Positions 10,076 to 18,872 of a DNA stretch of 64,000 bases are shown piece by piece. The position numbers were made by a program, and so were the translations under genes. This stretch comes from Pseudoduganella violaceinigra DSM 15887 (GTDB taxonomy: Bacteria; Pseudomonadota; Gammaproteobacteria; Burkholderiales; Burkholderiaceae_D), in NCBI RefSeq assembly GCF_000425385.1, contig NZ_KE384357.1, forward strand, positions 394,579-458,578. The letters are read 5' to 3'. The number at the start of each line of letters is the position of its first letter. Positions within the stretch are counted from its first letter, which is position 1. The notes under the pieces were generated by a model. The model made no database searches. It was not told where the DNA came from and worked only from the letters and a program-made list of their open reading frames with translations.

Positions 10076-10732
10076 ATGAGTGCGGCGCCAGAAGCGGTTC
10101 CGGAGCTGCCTCCGTATGAAGGCATCCGCCTGGCCGACGTCCGGCTCGTCAAATCCGCCGCCGATGCGCAGGCTGCGCATGCAGCCTTGCTGGCGGCGGA
10201 CGCGATCGGTTTCGATACCGAATCCAAACCCACCTTCGTCAAGGGCGAGAGCTCGGACGGGCCGCACCTGATCCAGTTCGCCGACGACCGCCATGCCTGG
10301 CTGTTCCAGGTCGGCGATTCGTTTCCCTACCTGGACACCGTCAAGGCCATCCTCGAATCGGATGCGACGCTGAAGGTCGGTTTCGGCCTGTCCGACGACA
10401 TCAAACGTGTGCGCGCCAAGCTCGGCATCGAGCCGCTCAAAGTGGTCGACCTGGGCGTAGTGCTGCGTGTGCCGGGCCAGAAGAACGACCTGGGCGCCAA
10501 GAGCGCCGTCGCCAAGTACTTCGGACAAGCGCTCACCAAGTCCAAAAAGATCTCCACCACCAACTGGGCCACGCCGCGCCTGAACGAGAAACAGATCCTG
10601 TACGCCGCCGACGATGCCCAGGTTGCGCTGCGCGTGTACCGCCACTGGATCGGCATCGGCAACGTGCTGCCGCCGATCAAGCCGCCCAAACGCCCCAAAG
10701 CCGGTAAACCGGTGTCAGACCCGAGGGTCTGA
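10076..10732 (+). CDS. RNase D-like 3'-5' exonuclease (DEDDy)
   Basis: A 218-residue single-domain exonuclease. Exo I is FDTES (D and E ligands), Exo II lies in KVGFGLSDDIKRV, and Exo III is YAADDAQVALRVY (Y-x(3)-D). It lacks the HRDC domain of true RNase D, so it resembles the short RNase D-like family of beta- and gammaproteobacteria; substrates are probably RNA 3' ends. It sits 2 bp after the ProQ-like gene. Unusually, the last codons and the stop (KPVSDPRV-stop) lie inside the nested inverted repeat 10701-10792, so the C-terminus seems to have been rewritten by insertion of that element. Confidence 0.85.
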   Translation: MSAAPEAVPELPPYEGIRLADVRLVKSAADAQAAHAALLAADAIGFDTESKPTFVKGESSDGPHLIQFADDRHAWLFQVGDSFPYLDTVKAILESDATLKVGFGLSDDIKRVRAKLGIEPLKVVDLGVVLRVPGQKNDLGAKSAVAKYFGQALTKSKKISTTNWATPRLNEKQILYAADDAQVALRVYRHWIGIGNVLPPIKPPKRPKAGKPVSDPRV

Positions 10733-10792
10733 CACCGCAACGCCGCCACCGCAGGGCGTGTCAGGCACTCGTGCCTGACACCGGTTTACCGG
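10701..10792. repeat. Nested inverted-repeat element, 92 bp, supplying a stop codon
   Basis: Perfect 18-bp outer arms (10701-10718 and 10775-10792; sequence CCGGTAAACCGGTGTCAG and its complement) enclose two further perfect hairpins: GGTGTCAGACCC/GGGTCTGACACC (10711-10736, 2-nt loop) and GTGTCAGGCAC/GTGCCTGACAC (10758-10781, 2-nt loop). The stop codon of the exonuclease gene is inside the first hairpin. It resembles REP/BIME elements mobilised by RAYT transposases; no such transposase is in this window. It may also act as a terminator or 3'-end stabiliser. Confidence 0.8.
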
Positions 10793-10885
10793 TTTTCGCC
10801 AAGCTCCCGAGAGTGGCCCTTCCGAGCCTGTTATTCTTTGCATTGCAGGCGTATCCTTGTCTCACCACAAGAAACCGGATTCATC

Positions 10886-11593
10886 ATGCGAATTTTCTCA
10901 GGCATCGTCCCATTTGCCGCATTGCTTGTGCCGCTGGCCGCGATTGCGGCGCCGGCCAGCCTGCCCGATACCATCGAAAAGCGCGCCGCCGCCTGTGTCG
11001 CCTGCCACAAGGCCAACGAACAAGGTGACGCCTTTTTCCCGCGCATTGCCGGCAAACCCGCCACCTACCTGTACAACCAGCTGCTGAATTTCAAGGAAGG
11101 CCGCCGCCAGTATCCGATGATGACCTATATGGTCCAACAACTGCCGGATGCCTATCTGCGCGAAATCGCGCAATACTTCTCAGCACAGCACGCGCCCTAC
11201 CCGCCGCCGGCCCCCACCAACGCGACGGCGCAAATGATCGAGCGTGGGCGCGTGCTGGTGCACCAGGGTGATCCGGAGCGCAAAGTGCCGGCCTGCGTGG
11301 CCTGCCATGGCGACACCATGACCGGCGTCGCTCCGGCGATCCCGGGCTTGATCGGCCTTCCGCGCGACTATCTCAACGCGCAATTCGGCGCCTGGCGCAA
11401 CCAGAAGCGCAAGGCGCACGCACCGGACTGCATGGGTCAAGTGGCCAACCGCCTGAGCGACGCCGACGTGGCTGCGGTGACAGGCTGGCTGGCGGCCCAG
11501 CCGGCCGATTCCAACGCACGTCCCGCCACCTCCTTGCCCAAGCCAATGCCGATGGAGTGCGGCGGCGTCCCTTCGACAAAGACCGAACCATGA
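10886..11593 (+). CDS. Diheme c-type cytochrome (c4-like)
   Basis: A 235-residue periplasmic cytochrome with a signal peptide (cleavage near AIAAP, residue 20) and two CVACH haem-binding motifs, about 100 residues apart. Each domain has the class I pattern, with distal Met candidates (PMMTYM, CMGQVANRLSD). The second domain carries GLIGLPRDYLNAQFGAWR, typical of cytochrome c4/c553-like proteins. The ATG at 10886 starts the signal peptide directly. It overlaps the triheme cytochrome gene by 4 bp (ATGA), so both are co-translated and probably form one electron-transfer unit. No dehydrogenase is adjacent. Confidence 0.88.
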   Translation: MRIFSGIVPFAALLVPLAAIAAPASLPDTIEKRAAACVACHKANEQGDAFFPRIAGKPATYLYNQLLNFKEGRRQYPMMTYMVQQLPDAYLREIAQYFSAQHAPYPPPAPTNATAQMIERGRVLVHQGDPERKVPACVACHGDTMTGVAPAIPGLIGLPRDYLNAQFGAWRNQKRKAHAPDCMGQVANRLSDADVAAVTGWLAAQPADSNARPATSLPKPMPMECGGVPSTKTEP

Positions 11594-12873
11594 AACGCAA
11601 CACTAAGATTGCCATCGCCTTGCCGCTATTGCTGCTGGCCGCAGCCCTAGCATTCGTCTGGCCGAAGCACGACATCGGCCCGGCGCCAAGTAGCGCCGCG
11701 CGGAATATGCCGCTGGAAGAAAAGGTCGCGCGCGGCGCCTACCTGGCCAAGACCGCCGACTGCATGGCATGCCATACCACCCGCGGCGGTGCGGCCTTCG
11801 CCGGCGGCCGCGCCCTGCAAACGCCATTCGGCAATGTGATCTCGCCAAATATCACCGCCGACAAGGAAACCGGCATTGGCAACTGGAGCGCCGACGAGTT
11901 CTGGAACGCCCTGCATAACGGCAAAGCCAGGGACGGCCGCCTGCTCTACCCTGCTTTCCCGTACACGAACTACACGGCGATGACGCGCGACGATTCAGAC
12001 GCAATGTACGCCTACTTCCAGACCATCGCCCCGGTGAAGCAGGCCAGCCAGCCGCATACGCTGCGCTTCCCCTACAACCAGCAGGCCATGCTGGCGGTCT
12101 GGCGCGCACTGTATTTCAAGCCCGCCGTGTATGCACCTGATACATCCAGATCAGCGGAATGGAACCGCGGCGCCTATCTGGTGCAAGGCCCCGGGCACTG
12201 CATCGCCTGCCACAGCGAGCGCAATGCACTGGGCGCGAGCGATAAAGGCTTGTCGGGCGGCTTGATCCCGGTTCTGGGCTGGTACGCGCCCTCGCTCACT
12301 TCCGACCGCGAGGCCGGCCTGGGAGGCTGGGAGGTCAAGGAGATCACCGACCTGCTCACGACCGGCATTTCGCAGCGCGCCACCGTGTTCGGCCCGATGG
12401 CCGAAGTGGTGCGTGAAAGCCTGCAGCACCTGAGCGAGGAGGATGCGCGCGCCATGGCCGTCTACCTGAAATCGCTGCCCGACGAAAGCGGCAAGCGCGA
12501 GCCTTATGAACGGTCGAAAGAACCGGAGGCGGCGGCCTGGCTGGCCGCTGGGGAAAAGATCTACCGCAAGCAGTGCATGGACTGCCACGGCGAAAAAGGC
12601 GAAGGCGTCGCACCGCACTACCCGCCCCTGGCCGGCAACCGCGCGCTGACGATGGATGAAGCGGTGAACCCGATCCGCCTGGTGCTGAACGGCGGCTTCG
12701 CGCCGGGCACCGCGGGCAACCCGCGCCCCTACGGCATGCCGCCTTTCAGCCATGCCCTGGGCGACGCCGAAGTGGCGCAAGTGGTGTCCTACCTGCGCTC
12801 CGCATGGGGCAATAACGCCCCGCCAGTGACCAGCGTGGTGGTCAACCGCTACCGTAACGTCCCTCTGGATTGA
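11590..12873 (+). CDS. Triheme cytochrome c, alcohol/gluconate dehydrogenase type
   Basis: A 427-residue protein with an N-terminal signal or anchor (core IAIALPLLLLAAALAFVW) and three haem motifs, CMACH, CIACH and CMDCH, near residues 55, 205 and 325. Layout and length match the cytochrome subunits of membrane-bound alcohol, gluconate and sorbose dehydrogenases, which take electrons from a flavin or PQQ subunit and pass them to quinone or a terminal oxidase. The usual dehydrogenase partner is missing beside it; a GMC dehydrogenase lacking a cytochrome is encoded at 46149-48250. Convergent with the PilT-like gene, 10 bp away. Confidence 0.87.
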   Translation: MKRNTKIAIALPLLLLAAALAFVWPKHDIGPAPSSAARNMPLEEKVARGAYLAKTADCMACHTTRGGAAFAGGRALQTPFGNVISPNITADKETGIGNWSADEFWNALHNGKARDGRLLYPAFPYTNYTAMTRDDSDAMYAYFQTIAPVKQASQPHTLRFPYNQQAMLAVWRALYFKPAVYAPDTSRSAEWNRGAYLVQGPGHCIACHSERNALGASDKGLSGGLIPVLGWYAPSLTSDREAGLGGWEVKEITDLLTTGISQRATVFGPMAEVVRESLQHLSEEDARAMAVYLKSLPDESGKREPYERSKEPEAAAWLAAGEKIYRKQCMDCHGEKGEGVAPHYPPLAGNRALTMDEAVNPIRLVLNGGFAPGTAGNPRPYGMPPFSHALGDAEVAQVVSYLRSAWGNNAPPVTSVVVNRYRNVPLD

Positions 12874-12883
12874 ACGATGAAAA

Positions 12884-13996
12884 TTAAAGCATGTCGGCGA
12901 AGCCGAGGCGGTCGGTGGTGGCGTGGCGGGCGTCTTCCACGCTGACTTTTTTCTCTGCCAGCAGTTTGCGCAGGCATTCGTTCATGGTGTAGCAGCCGGG
13001 GGCGGACTTGCTCTCCATGACTTTGCGCAGGTCGGCCACGTTGCCGCTTTCGATCACGGACGCCACCTCCGGATTCACGCTCAGGCTCTCGGTGGCCAGG
13101 AAGTAGCGGTCGCCTTCCAGCGCCGGCATCAGCGCCTGGCACAGCACGCCGCGCAGTGCATGCGCCAGGGCCTGGCGCTGCGGTTCGGTGTTGCCCAGCA
13201 GGCGGATCATCTTTTGCAGGCCCAGCTCGATCGAACGTGCGTGCAGGGAAGCCAACACCAGCGGGCCCGATTCGGCCAGCGCCAGCGCTTCGTGCGCCGT
13301 TTCCCCATCGCGGATTTCACCGATCACGATCACGTCCGGACGTTCGCGCAGCGCATCCTTGGCGCCCAGATCGAACGTTTCCACGTCGCCGTCGAAGCCC
13401 ACTTCCCGCTGGGTGATCACGCATTTGCGCTGCGGGATCAGGGTTTCCACCGGGTCTTCAATGGTGATGATGTGGCCCGAGCGGTTCTTGTTGATCTCGT
13501 CCAGCATGGACGCGATGGTGGTCGACTTGCCTTGGCAGGTATCGCCAATAATCAGCACCAGGCCGCTCGACAGCTGTGCGAATTTTTCCTCCGCCGGGCG
13601 CAGGCCCAGGGACGCCAGCGCCAGCGGTTCCTTCGGGAAGCGGCGGATCACGCAACCCAGGCGCTTTTTGCCCTGGAAGCTGAAGCAGTTGGCACGGATG
13701 CGGGCCGTATGCAGGTCTATTGCGCGGTCGAATGCCCGGTCCTGGATACGTTCGCGCCAGTTCGGTTCCACCACTTCAAAGAATTCTTCCAGCTCTTCGC
13801 GCGTGATCGGCGAATCGGTCACCGCCACCAGGCCCTTTGGCTGGCGCAGCAGCAAAGGGCTGTTCTGGTGGATCAGGATATCCGAAAAGACGAGTTTGGA
13901 GTTAAGCAGGTGAAGGATTTGCTCGACGAGGGTGCCGAAAACGGGGTGGTCTTCGTTTTCGATATAAGTCAGGGTGCGAATTTGCGAGTGTTCCAT
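12884..13996 (-). CDS. PilT/PilU-family ATPase
   Basis: A 370-residue secretion/retraction ATPase. The N-terminal domain (residues 1-100) is followed by Walker A GDTCQGKSTT, an Asp box (IITIEDPVE), Walker B PDVIVIGEIRDGETA and the His box LVLASLHA. PilT and PilU power type IV pilus retraction as cytosolic hexamers. The P-loop is unusual (GDTCQGKS instead of GPTGSGKS) but keeps G-x(4)-GKS/T. No other pilus gene is nearby, so it may be a PilU-like or PilT paralogue. The ATG at 13996 is chosen for the GGAGAG ribosome site; a TTG 18 bp upstream overlaps that site. Confidence 0.85.
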   Translation of the reverse strand: MEHSQIRTLTYIENEDHPVFGTLVEQILHLLNSKLVFSDILIHQNSPLLLRQPKGLVAVTDSPITREELEEFFEVVEPNWRERIQDRAFDRAIDLHTARIRANCFSFQGKKRLGCVIRRFPKEPLALASLGLRPAEEKFAQLSSGLVLIIGDTCQGKSTTIASMLDEINKNRSGHIITIEDPVETLIPQRKCVITQREVGFDGDVETFDLGAKDALRERPDVIVIGEIRDGETAHEALALAESGPLVLASLHARSIELGLQKMIRLLGNTEPQRQALAHALRGVLCQALMPALEGDRYFLATESLSVNPEVASVIESGNVADLRKVMESKSAPGCYTMNECLRKLLAEKKVSVEDARHATTDRLGFADML

Positions 13997-14074
13997 TGTG
14001 CCAGTGCTCTCCAATTGATACGCGTGATTCTATTTCATTTGCGCAATGGAAGGTAAGTGGCTAGTGAACAACAT

Positions 14075-14710
14075 TTATTTCGGATATTCAAATCCAGTGC
14101 GAATATCGTAAGGAAAACTGCGTCCGCGCTCGCTCACCATCAGACGCTGGGGCGGCTCGTCCCCCGCCAGGGCGCGCGACTTGACGTGCAAGCCTTCGCC
14201 TTCGCGCATCAGCTTGTCCGCCCGCTCATATACATTCTGGCAACCCGTTTCGGCGATCAGCGCCTGCACAATGCCGATTTTCCATGCGTCGACCGCGGCG
14301 GACTGGAATTGGCACACCAGGTAGCCGTCCTTGCCGCCATAGCTATGCACCAGCAGGCCCGACAAGCCATCCTCATCGCCCAGGACAATCGGTACCAGTT
14401 CGTCGGGACGGGCCGACTGCAGGGTATGGATGCGCCGTGCAACGGCGGCGCGCACGCGGCGCTTCACCATGGCATGGTCAATCGGCTCGTCTTCGCGCAG
14501 GGTCCAGACACGGGCGGCAATCTGCGATTTGGCGTTGTACGCGGCGCGGGCCAGGAATTGGCGGGACGATGTGAGCACGGTGGCGGTGGCGCCCGGCTTG
14601 TTTTTCTCGGCAGGCCGCCCGTCGACGCGCTCAATGGCGGACAGGTAGATATGGGGGTCGCCGGCAAGGATGGATTTTTCCTTGCCTTGTTTGATGATGA
14701 TTGTAAGCAT
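14075..14710 (-). pseudogene. Truncated RlmI-like rRNA methyltransferase (N-terminal part only)
   Basis: The frame of 211 residues matches the N-terminal half of the RlmI (YccW) class I 23S rRNA m5C methyltransferase family: a PUA domain (LTIIIKQGKEKSILAGDPHIYLSAI) and the following EEHEE-type region with VLGDEDGLSGLLVHSYGG. The family normally continues into a SAM-binding Rossmann domain to about 390-400 residues. Here the frame stops at RTGFEYPK, just where that domain should begin, and the next gene starts ~80 bp later. No methyltransferase motifs follow in another frame. It could persist as an RNA-binding protein, but a deletion remnant is more likely. Confidence 0.7.
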
Positions 14711-14856
14711 AAGCGAAATGATACAGGAGCCGCGCCCGGTCCCCGGGAATTGCATTCTATTCCCCCCTGGCGGCGTCCTGTCGCATCGGGCGAACCGGGC
14801 GGCCGCGGCTCGGATACGATCCTTCCATCGAATATTGATACACAGAGGAGAACAGA

Positions 14857-15627
14857 ATGAAATTGTCAGCTGCAGTGCGCAACGCCCTGATCGCCGCTTC
14901 CGTCTTCGCCGCCGCCGCCCCGGTCGCCATCGTGTCGGCTTCGCCGGCGGGCTGGTTCGCCGGCGAACGGGTACAAGGCAACGGCAATGTCGCCAAGCAG
15001 GCGCGCGAAGTCCCCAGTTTCAACGGCCTGGGCCTCGGCTTGCCGGGCTCGGTGGAAGTGCGCATCGGCAACACGGAAAGCGTGACCATCGAATCCGACG
15101 ACAATATCCTGCCGCTGATCGAAACCGTCGTGGAAGACGGCACCCTGAAAATCCGCCCGGTCCGCCGCAACCTGCAGCTCGATACGCGCAATCTGAAAGT
15201 CGTGGTCATCGCCAGGAAACTGGAACGCATCGCAGTCGGCGGTTCCGGCTCGGTCGATGCGACAGGCATCCGCGGCGGCAAGCTGCATTTCGATGTCGGC
15301 GGTTCCGGCTCCATGAACCTGCGCGATATTGAGGGTGAATCCGTCAGCGTTTCGCTCGGTGGCAGCGGCAACCTGAAAGCGTCCGGTTCGGCAGACAAGC
15401 TGAAAGTCTCGATCGGCGGATCCGGCAAGGTCAGTACCGGCCAACTGGCAACGCGCGAAGCGACTGTCAGCATCGGCGGCTCGGGCCAGGCCGTGGTCTG
15501 GGCCAAGCAGTCGCTGTCCGTCAGCGTGGCTGGCTCCGGCGACGTGAGCTACTACGGCGAACCGCAGATCACCAAGAGCCTCATGGGTTCCGGCAGCGTC
15601 AAGCACCTGGCCGGCAGCCCGAACTGA
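14857..15627 (+). CDS. Secreted head GIN-domain (DUF2807) protein
   Basis: A 256-residue protein with a signal peptide (cleavage near IVSASPA, residue 30) and a full head GIN domain. The repeating GGSGSV, GGSGSM, GGSGNL, GGSGKV, GGSGQA, AGSGDV and MGSGSV turns, each about 20 residues apart, show a right-handed beta-helix of seven coils. The protein ends YYGEPQITKSLMGSGSVKHL. Ribosome site GAGGAG. It is a longer relative of the 1156-1782 product, and location is probably periplasmic or surface. No function is established for the family in Gram-negatives. Confidence 0.85.
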   Translation: MKLSAAVRNALIAASVFAAAAPVAIVSASPAGWFAGERVQGNGNVAKQAREVPSFNGLGLGLPGSVEVRIGNTESVTIESDDNILPLIETVVEDGTLKIRPVRRNLQLDTRNLKVVVIARKLERIAVGGSGSVDATGIRGGKLHFDVGGSGSMNLRDIEGESVSVSLGGSGNLKASGSADKLKVSIGGSGKVSTGQLATREATVSIGGSGQAVVWAKQSLSVSVAGSGDVSYYGEPQITKSLMGSGSVKHLAGSPN

Positions 15628-15697
15628 CCCGTATGGCCGGAATCGCTGCGCACTAAGATCTTGCGATAAATCGGAGTTCAAGCAAGAGATAGAAGAA

Positions 15698-15726
15698 AAA
15701 CGCCCCGGCATTTTTGCGGGGCGTTT
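15698..15726. terminator. Bidirectional intrinsic terminator
   Basis: A 10-bp perfect stem AAACGCCCCG / CGGGGCGTTT with a 9-nt loop separates the GIN-domain gene and the convergent TonB receptor gene. A-rich on the left and T-rich on the right, it can serve both strands. Confidence 0.8.
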
Positions 15727-15745
15727 GAGGAAAAAAGCGGTCTGC

Positions 15746-17980
15746 TTAAAGGTCGAATTTAAGATCCGCGCTCACTGTGCGTTGCGCATACGGGTGGAAG
15801 GCCCAGTATTTTTCACCGTTCAGGTTATCGATGCCGAGCGACGCCGTCCACTGGCGGTTGAAGCGGTAGCGCAGGCGAACGTCGGCGACCAGGTAATCCG
15901 ACACCCCCATATACGTGGCCCCGTTCGGGTCGCTGTTATCGAGCGTGCCAAACTGCCTGCCGCTATAGCGCACGCCAACCGTACCGGTCCAATGCTGCCC
16001 GGCGTGATACGACGCCAATGCATTCGCGCGCCATTTCGGCACGCGCGGCTGCCGCTTGCCGACGCTCGACGGCATGGCGTCATTGGCCACAATTTCCGAA
16101 TCCGCATACGTCAGGCTGCTTTGCACTGTCAGGCCGTGCGTCAGCACGTCATCGGCCTGCTGCGACAGTTCCAGCCCGCGCGTACGGATCCTGCCGACGT
16201 TTTGCACGGTACTCACGGTTGCCGTCAGCGGCTGCGAATACAAGGCATCGCGCGTCCTTTCGCCAAACAGCGTGGCACGCAGGCTGCCCTTGGCCGTCAT
16301 ATGCTCGGCACTCAGCTCGGTGGTCCAGGACTTCTCGGCCCGCAGGTTCGGGTCGGTGTTGACGATCTTCTCATCGACAATCGAGCCCTGGAACAGTTCC
16401 GCCGCAGTCGGATTGCGCACCGCGCGGCCGGCCGAAGCCTTCACGGTCCACGCCTCATCAGCGCGCCATGCCAGGGCGGCCTTGGGCGACCAGGCGTGCT
16501 CAAGGCGGTCCTTGAACGGCAGCAGTCTGTTCGCCGCCGCCGATATTTCGCCGCCATAGGCCCGCCAGGTCTCCTGGCGCACACCCAGCGTCGCCTTCCA
16601 TGCGTCGGCCAGCCGCCAGCTGTCCTGCGCGTACAGGCTCTCCAGGCGCGTATTGCCGTTGAAGGTCGACACATGCTTTCCGCCTTCGCCGGCAAGCCAA
16701 TCCGCCACGCTCGTCACCTCGGTGCGCAGTTTAGCGCTATCGCGCTGGACGCCGAACTCCACCTGGTGCGCCGCTCCGGCACGCCAGTTGCCGCGCAGCG
16801 CCAGCGTATTCCAGCCACTGCCGCCCATATCGGTCAGGTTGCCCTGCCCGCCTCCTGTCGGCACGCGGGCGACATCGCGATGGTAATCGTAAGCGCTGCC
16901 GGCGATCTCCCAATTGAAGCTGCCGCGCCCGTGCGTCTTCAGCGACAGGCCATGCATCACATGCTCCAGATCCGCCCTGGCCCCGGCAAAATCGGACGGC
17001 ACCAGCGTAAAGCGCTTGCCGCCGATATTGACCGCGCCGCTGGTGACCGCATTGCCGGCAGCATCGCGCAGATAGGACTCGGTATTGCGCACCACGTCGT
17101 TTTTCCACCAGCCCAGCGTATAACTGGCACGCAGGGTGGACGAAAAGTCGTACGCCAGCTTCACTTTCGCATGGTCCTGCACCGTATTGACCTGCCCTGT
17201 GCTGCCCAGGATGTACCAGTCCTTGCCGGACGGGTTGCGGTCCGCGACAGCGCCGGTCACCGGCACGCCCATCGCTTCGCCAGGCTTGGGCGTCGCCCCC
17301 GCACTGGCCAATTTATTGGCGAAGGCAATTGGCTGGCCATTGCTGTCCAGACGCGAAAGATCGATCCACCACGACAGCGCCCCTGTACGGTCGCCCAGCG
17401 ACGCGCTGGCCTGGCGGCCGGTGTGGCGCGAGTGGGTCGAATACTGTTCGAAATCCTGCCCCGCCCAGGACAGCTTGGCGTGCGCCTCCAGCCTGGACGG
17501 CATGCGCGTCTGGTAATCGACGACGGCGCCCACCGAATTGCCCGGATAAGCGGCGGAAAACGGTCCGTACAGCACATCGACCCGTTCGATTTCTTCCGGC
17601 GTCACCAGGCCCCAGCGCGGCGTGTACATCGCCCCGTTGCCCAGCAGGTTGGACAGCAGGATGCCGTCCGCATACACCAGCGAACGGGCGCTGTTGCCCG
17701 TACCGGATGCGCGGCTGGCCAGCACGGCATGGTCGTAGTCGCCGATGAAGCGCTTGCGCACATTCAGGCTCGGCAGGTATTTCAGCGCATCTTCGCTATC
17801 GAAGGCATTGATGCGGTCTTCGACCTGGGCCCCGCTGATCCCCTCGATCGTGGTCGGGATCTGGGTCGGCAGCGACGTCGGGCGGCCGCCGCTGATGGTC
17901 ACGACATGGTCCGCATGCGCCGGACAGGCGAAGCCGATCGCCGCCAGCATCGCCGCCAGCGGTTTATATTGCAGATTCAT
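15746..17980 (-). CDS. TonB-dependent outer-membrane receptor, probably for copper
   Basis: A 744-residue receptor with a signal peptide (cleavage near AHADH), a plug domain (residues ~40-170 with LVYADGILLSNLLGNG and PEEIERVDVLYGPFSAAYPGNSVGAVV) and a 22-strand barrel ending DLKFDL. The plug type is that of siderophore/metal receptors such as OprC and NosA. It is the last gene of a four-gene operon (gap 9 bp after ycnI) with two copper-binding proteins and a DUF2946 protein, so copper or a copper chelate is the likely ligand. That assignment rests on context. Histidine and methionine sites are not resolved. Confidence 0.85.
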   Translation of the reverse strand: MNLQYKPLAAMLAAIGFACPAHADHVVTISGGRPTSLPTQIPTTIEGISGAQVEDRINAFDSEDALKYLPSLNVRKRFIGDYDHAVLASRASGTGNSARSLVYADGILLSNLLGNGAMYTPRWGLVTPEEIERVDVLYGPFSAAYPGNSVGAVVDYQTRMPSRLEAHAKLSWAGQDFEQYSTHSRHTGRQASASLGDRTGALSWWIDLSRLDSNGQPIAFANKLASAGATPKPGEAMGVPVTGAVADRNPSGKDWYILGSTGQVNTVQDHAKVKLAYDFSSTLRASYTLGWWKNDVVRNTESYLRDAAGNAVTSGAVNIGGKRFTLVPSDFAGARADLEHVMHGLSLKTHGRGSFNWEIAGSAYDYHRDVARVPTGGGQGNLTDMGGSGWNTLALRGNWRAGAAHQVEFGVQRDSAKLRTEVTSVADWLAGEGGKHVSTFNGNTRLESLYAQDSWRLADAWKATLGVRQETWRAYGGEISAAANRLLPFKDRLEHAWSPKAALAWRADEAWTVKASAGRAVRNPTAAELFQGSIVDEKIVNTDPNLRAEKSWTTELSAEHMTAKGSLRATLFGERTRDALYSQPLTATVSTVQNVGRIRTRGLELSQQADDVLTHGLTVQSSLTYADSEIVANDAMPSSVGKRQPRVPKWRANALASYHAGQHWTGTVGVRYSGRQFGTLDNSDPNGATYMGVSDYLVADVRLRYRFNRQWTASLGIDNLNGEKYWAFHPYAQRTVSADLKFDL

Positions 17981-17989
17981 CTTCAGTCC

Positions 17990-18376
17990 TTAGCGCGTTT
18001 CGAGGGTGGTTTCCCAGTTCGCGCTGCCGGCCTGGCAGGACTGGACGATCTTGAATGTATGGCTGCCGGCTGCGGGCAGCTTGCCGAACATGACAAACTC
18101 CTCGTAGAAGTCGTCAGGCAGCGGCCCGCCGCGCCAGCTCAGGCTGTCGGGCGTGCGCTCGATATTCCAGCCCGCTTTGGGCATCGGGCGCAAGGCCGCC
18201 AGGCCTTCCGGCAGGCGGATGCTGACTGCCGTGGTCGGGCTGCCGCTGCAGCCGTGGCCGACGCGGAACACCAGTTTCTGGTAGCTGCCGGCAGGCGCGC
18301 TGGTTTGCTCAAGCGTGATATGCGCGTGCGCCGACGCCGCCGCCAGCAGGGCTGCGGCCATCAGGTATTTTTTCAT
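17990..18376 (-). CDS. ycnI: YcnI-family copper-binding protein
   Basis: A 128-residue periplasmic protein of the YcnI/DUF1775 family. The signal peptide ends ASAHA so that the mature protein begins with His (HITLEQTSAPAGSY), the ligand of the family's monohistidine-brace copper site; Trp residues in AGWNIER and LSWRGG are candidates for the second feature of that site. A Cys pair (GHGCSGS, VQSCQAG) is likely disulfide-bonded. YcnI proteins bind Cu(II) and are usually found with PCuAC or CopD proteins, as here: the PCuAC gene ends 11 bp upstream. It lacks the C-terminal anchor seen in Bacillus YcnI. Confidence 0.9.
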   Translation of the reverse strand: MKKYLMAAALLAAASAHAHITLEQTSAPAGSYQKLVFRVGHGCSGSPTTAVSIRLPEGLAALRPMPKAGWNIERTPDSLSWRGGPLPDDFYEEFVMFGKLPAAGSHTFKIVQSCQAGSANWETTLETR

Positions 18377-18387
18377 GGTGGCGCTCC

Positions 18388-18837
18388 TTACTGGTGCTTG
18401 GGGGCGACGTAGGACATCGGCTTGACCGGCACTTGCACTTCCACCGTTTCGCGCTTCTTGTCCTTTTTCTGGAACACCAGGGTCATGGGCACCGTCTCGC
18501 CGGCCTTCATCTGGCGCTTCAAGTCCATCATCATGATGTGGTAGCCGCCGGACGCCAGGGCCACCGGCTTGCCCGCCTGCAGGTCGATGCCGTCAACCGC
18601 CGACATCATCATGCGGTCGCCCTGCAGCGCCATCTGGTGGATTTCGACAATGCCGGCGGCCGGCGTACTCACTTCCACCAGGCGCGTGTCCTGGGCCGAT
18701 ACCAGCTCCATGAAGGCGCCGGTCGCCTGTGCGGCGGGGACGGTGGCGCGAATCCATGGCTCGCGCACGGTTACCTGGGCCGCAGCGGATGCGGCAAGGG
18801 CGAAGGACATGGCCAACGCGAAGAACTGCTTTTTCAT
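18388..18837 (-). CDS. PCuAC copper chaperone
   Basis: A 149-residue periplasmic copper(I) chaperone. The signal peptide cleaves at AAAQ; the mature domain has the PCuAC motif H-x-M with further Met and a second H-x-M: EIHQM (about residue 67), RMMM, and GGYHIMMMD (about residue 100). Members deliver Cu to the CuA site of cytochrome oxidase or act in copper storage. It follows the DUF2946 gene by 35 bp and precedes ycnI by 11 bp. The C-terminal KPMSYVAPKHQ could add further ligands. Confidence 0.93.
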   Translation of the reverse strand: MKKQFFALAMSFALAASAAAQVTVREPWIRATVPAAQATGAFMELVSAQDTRLVEVSTPAAGIVEIHQMALQGDRMMMSAVDGIDLQAGKPVALASGGYHIMMMDLKRQMKAGETVPMTLVFQKKDKKRETVEVQVPVKPMSYVAPKHQ

Positions 18838-18872
18838 TTTTCACTCCTGAATTCGTAAATGGGGGAACGGAA

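Noticed and set aside
10711..10781. CRISPR-like array from the repeated TGTCAG units
   Set aside because: Only inverted copies with 2-nt loops; no spacers of regular length and no cas genes.
12884..13996. Type IV pilus gene cluster
   Set aside because: Only one ATPase gene; neighbours are cytochromes and a truncated methyltransferase.
15725..18412. Long frame antisense to the TonB receptor and YcnI genes
   Set aside because: Spans two real genes on the other strand, with no ribosome site and no domain.
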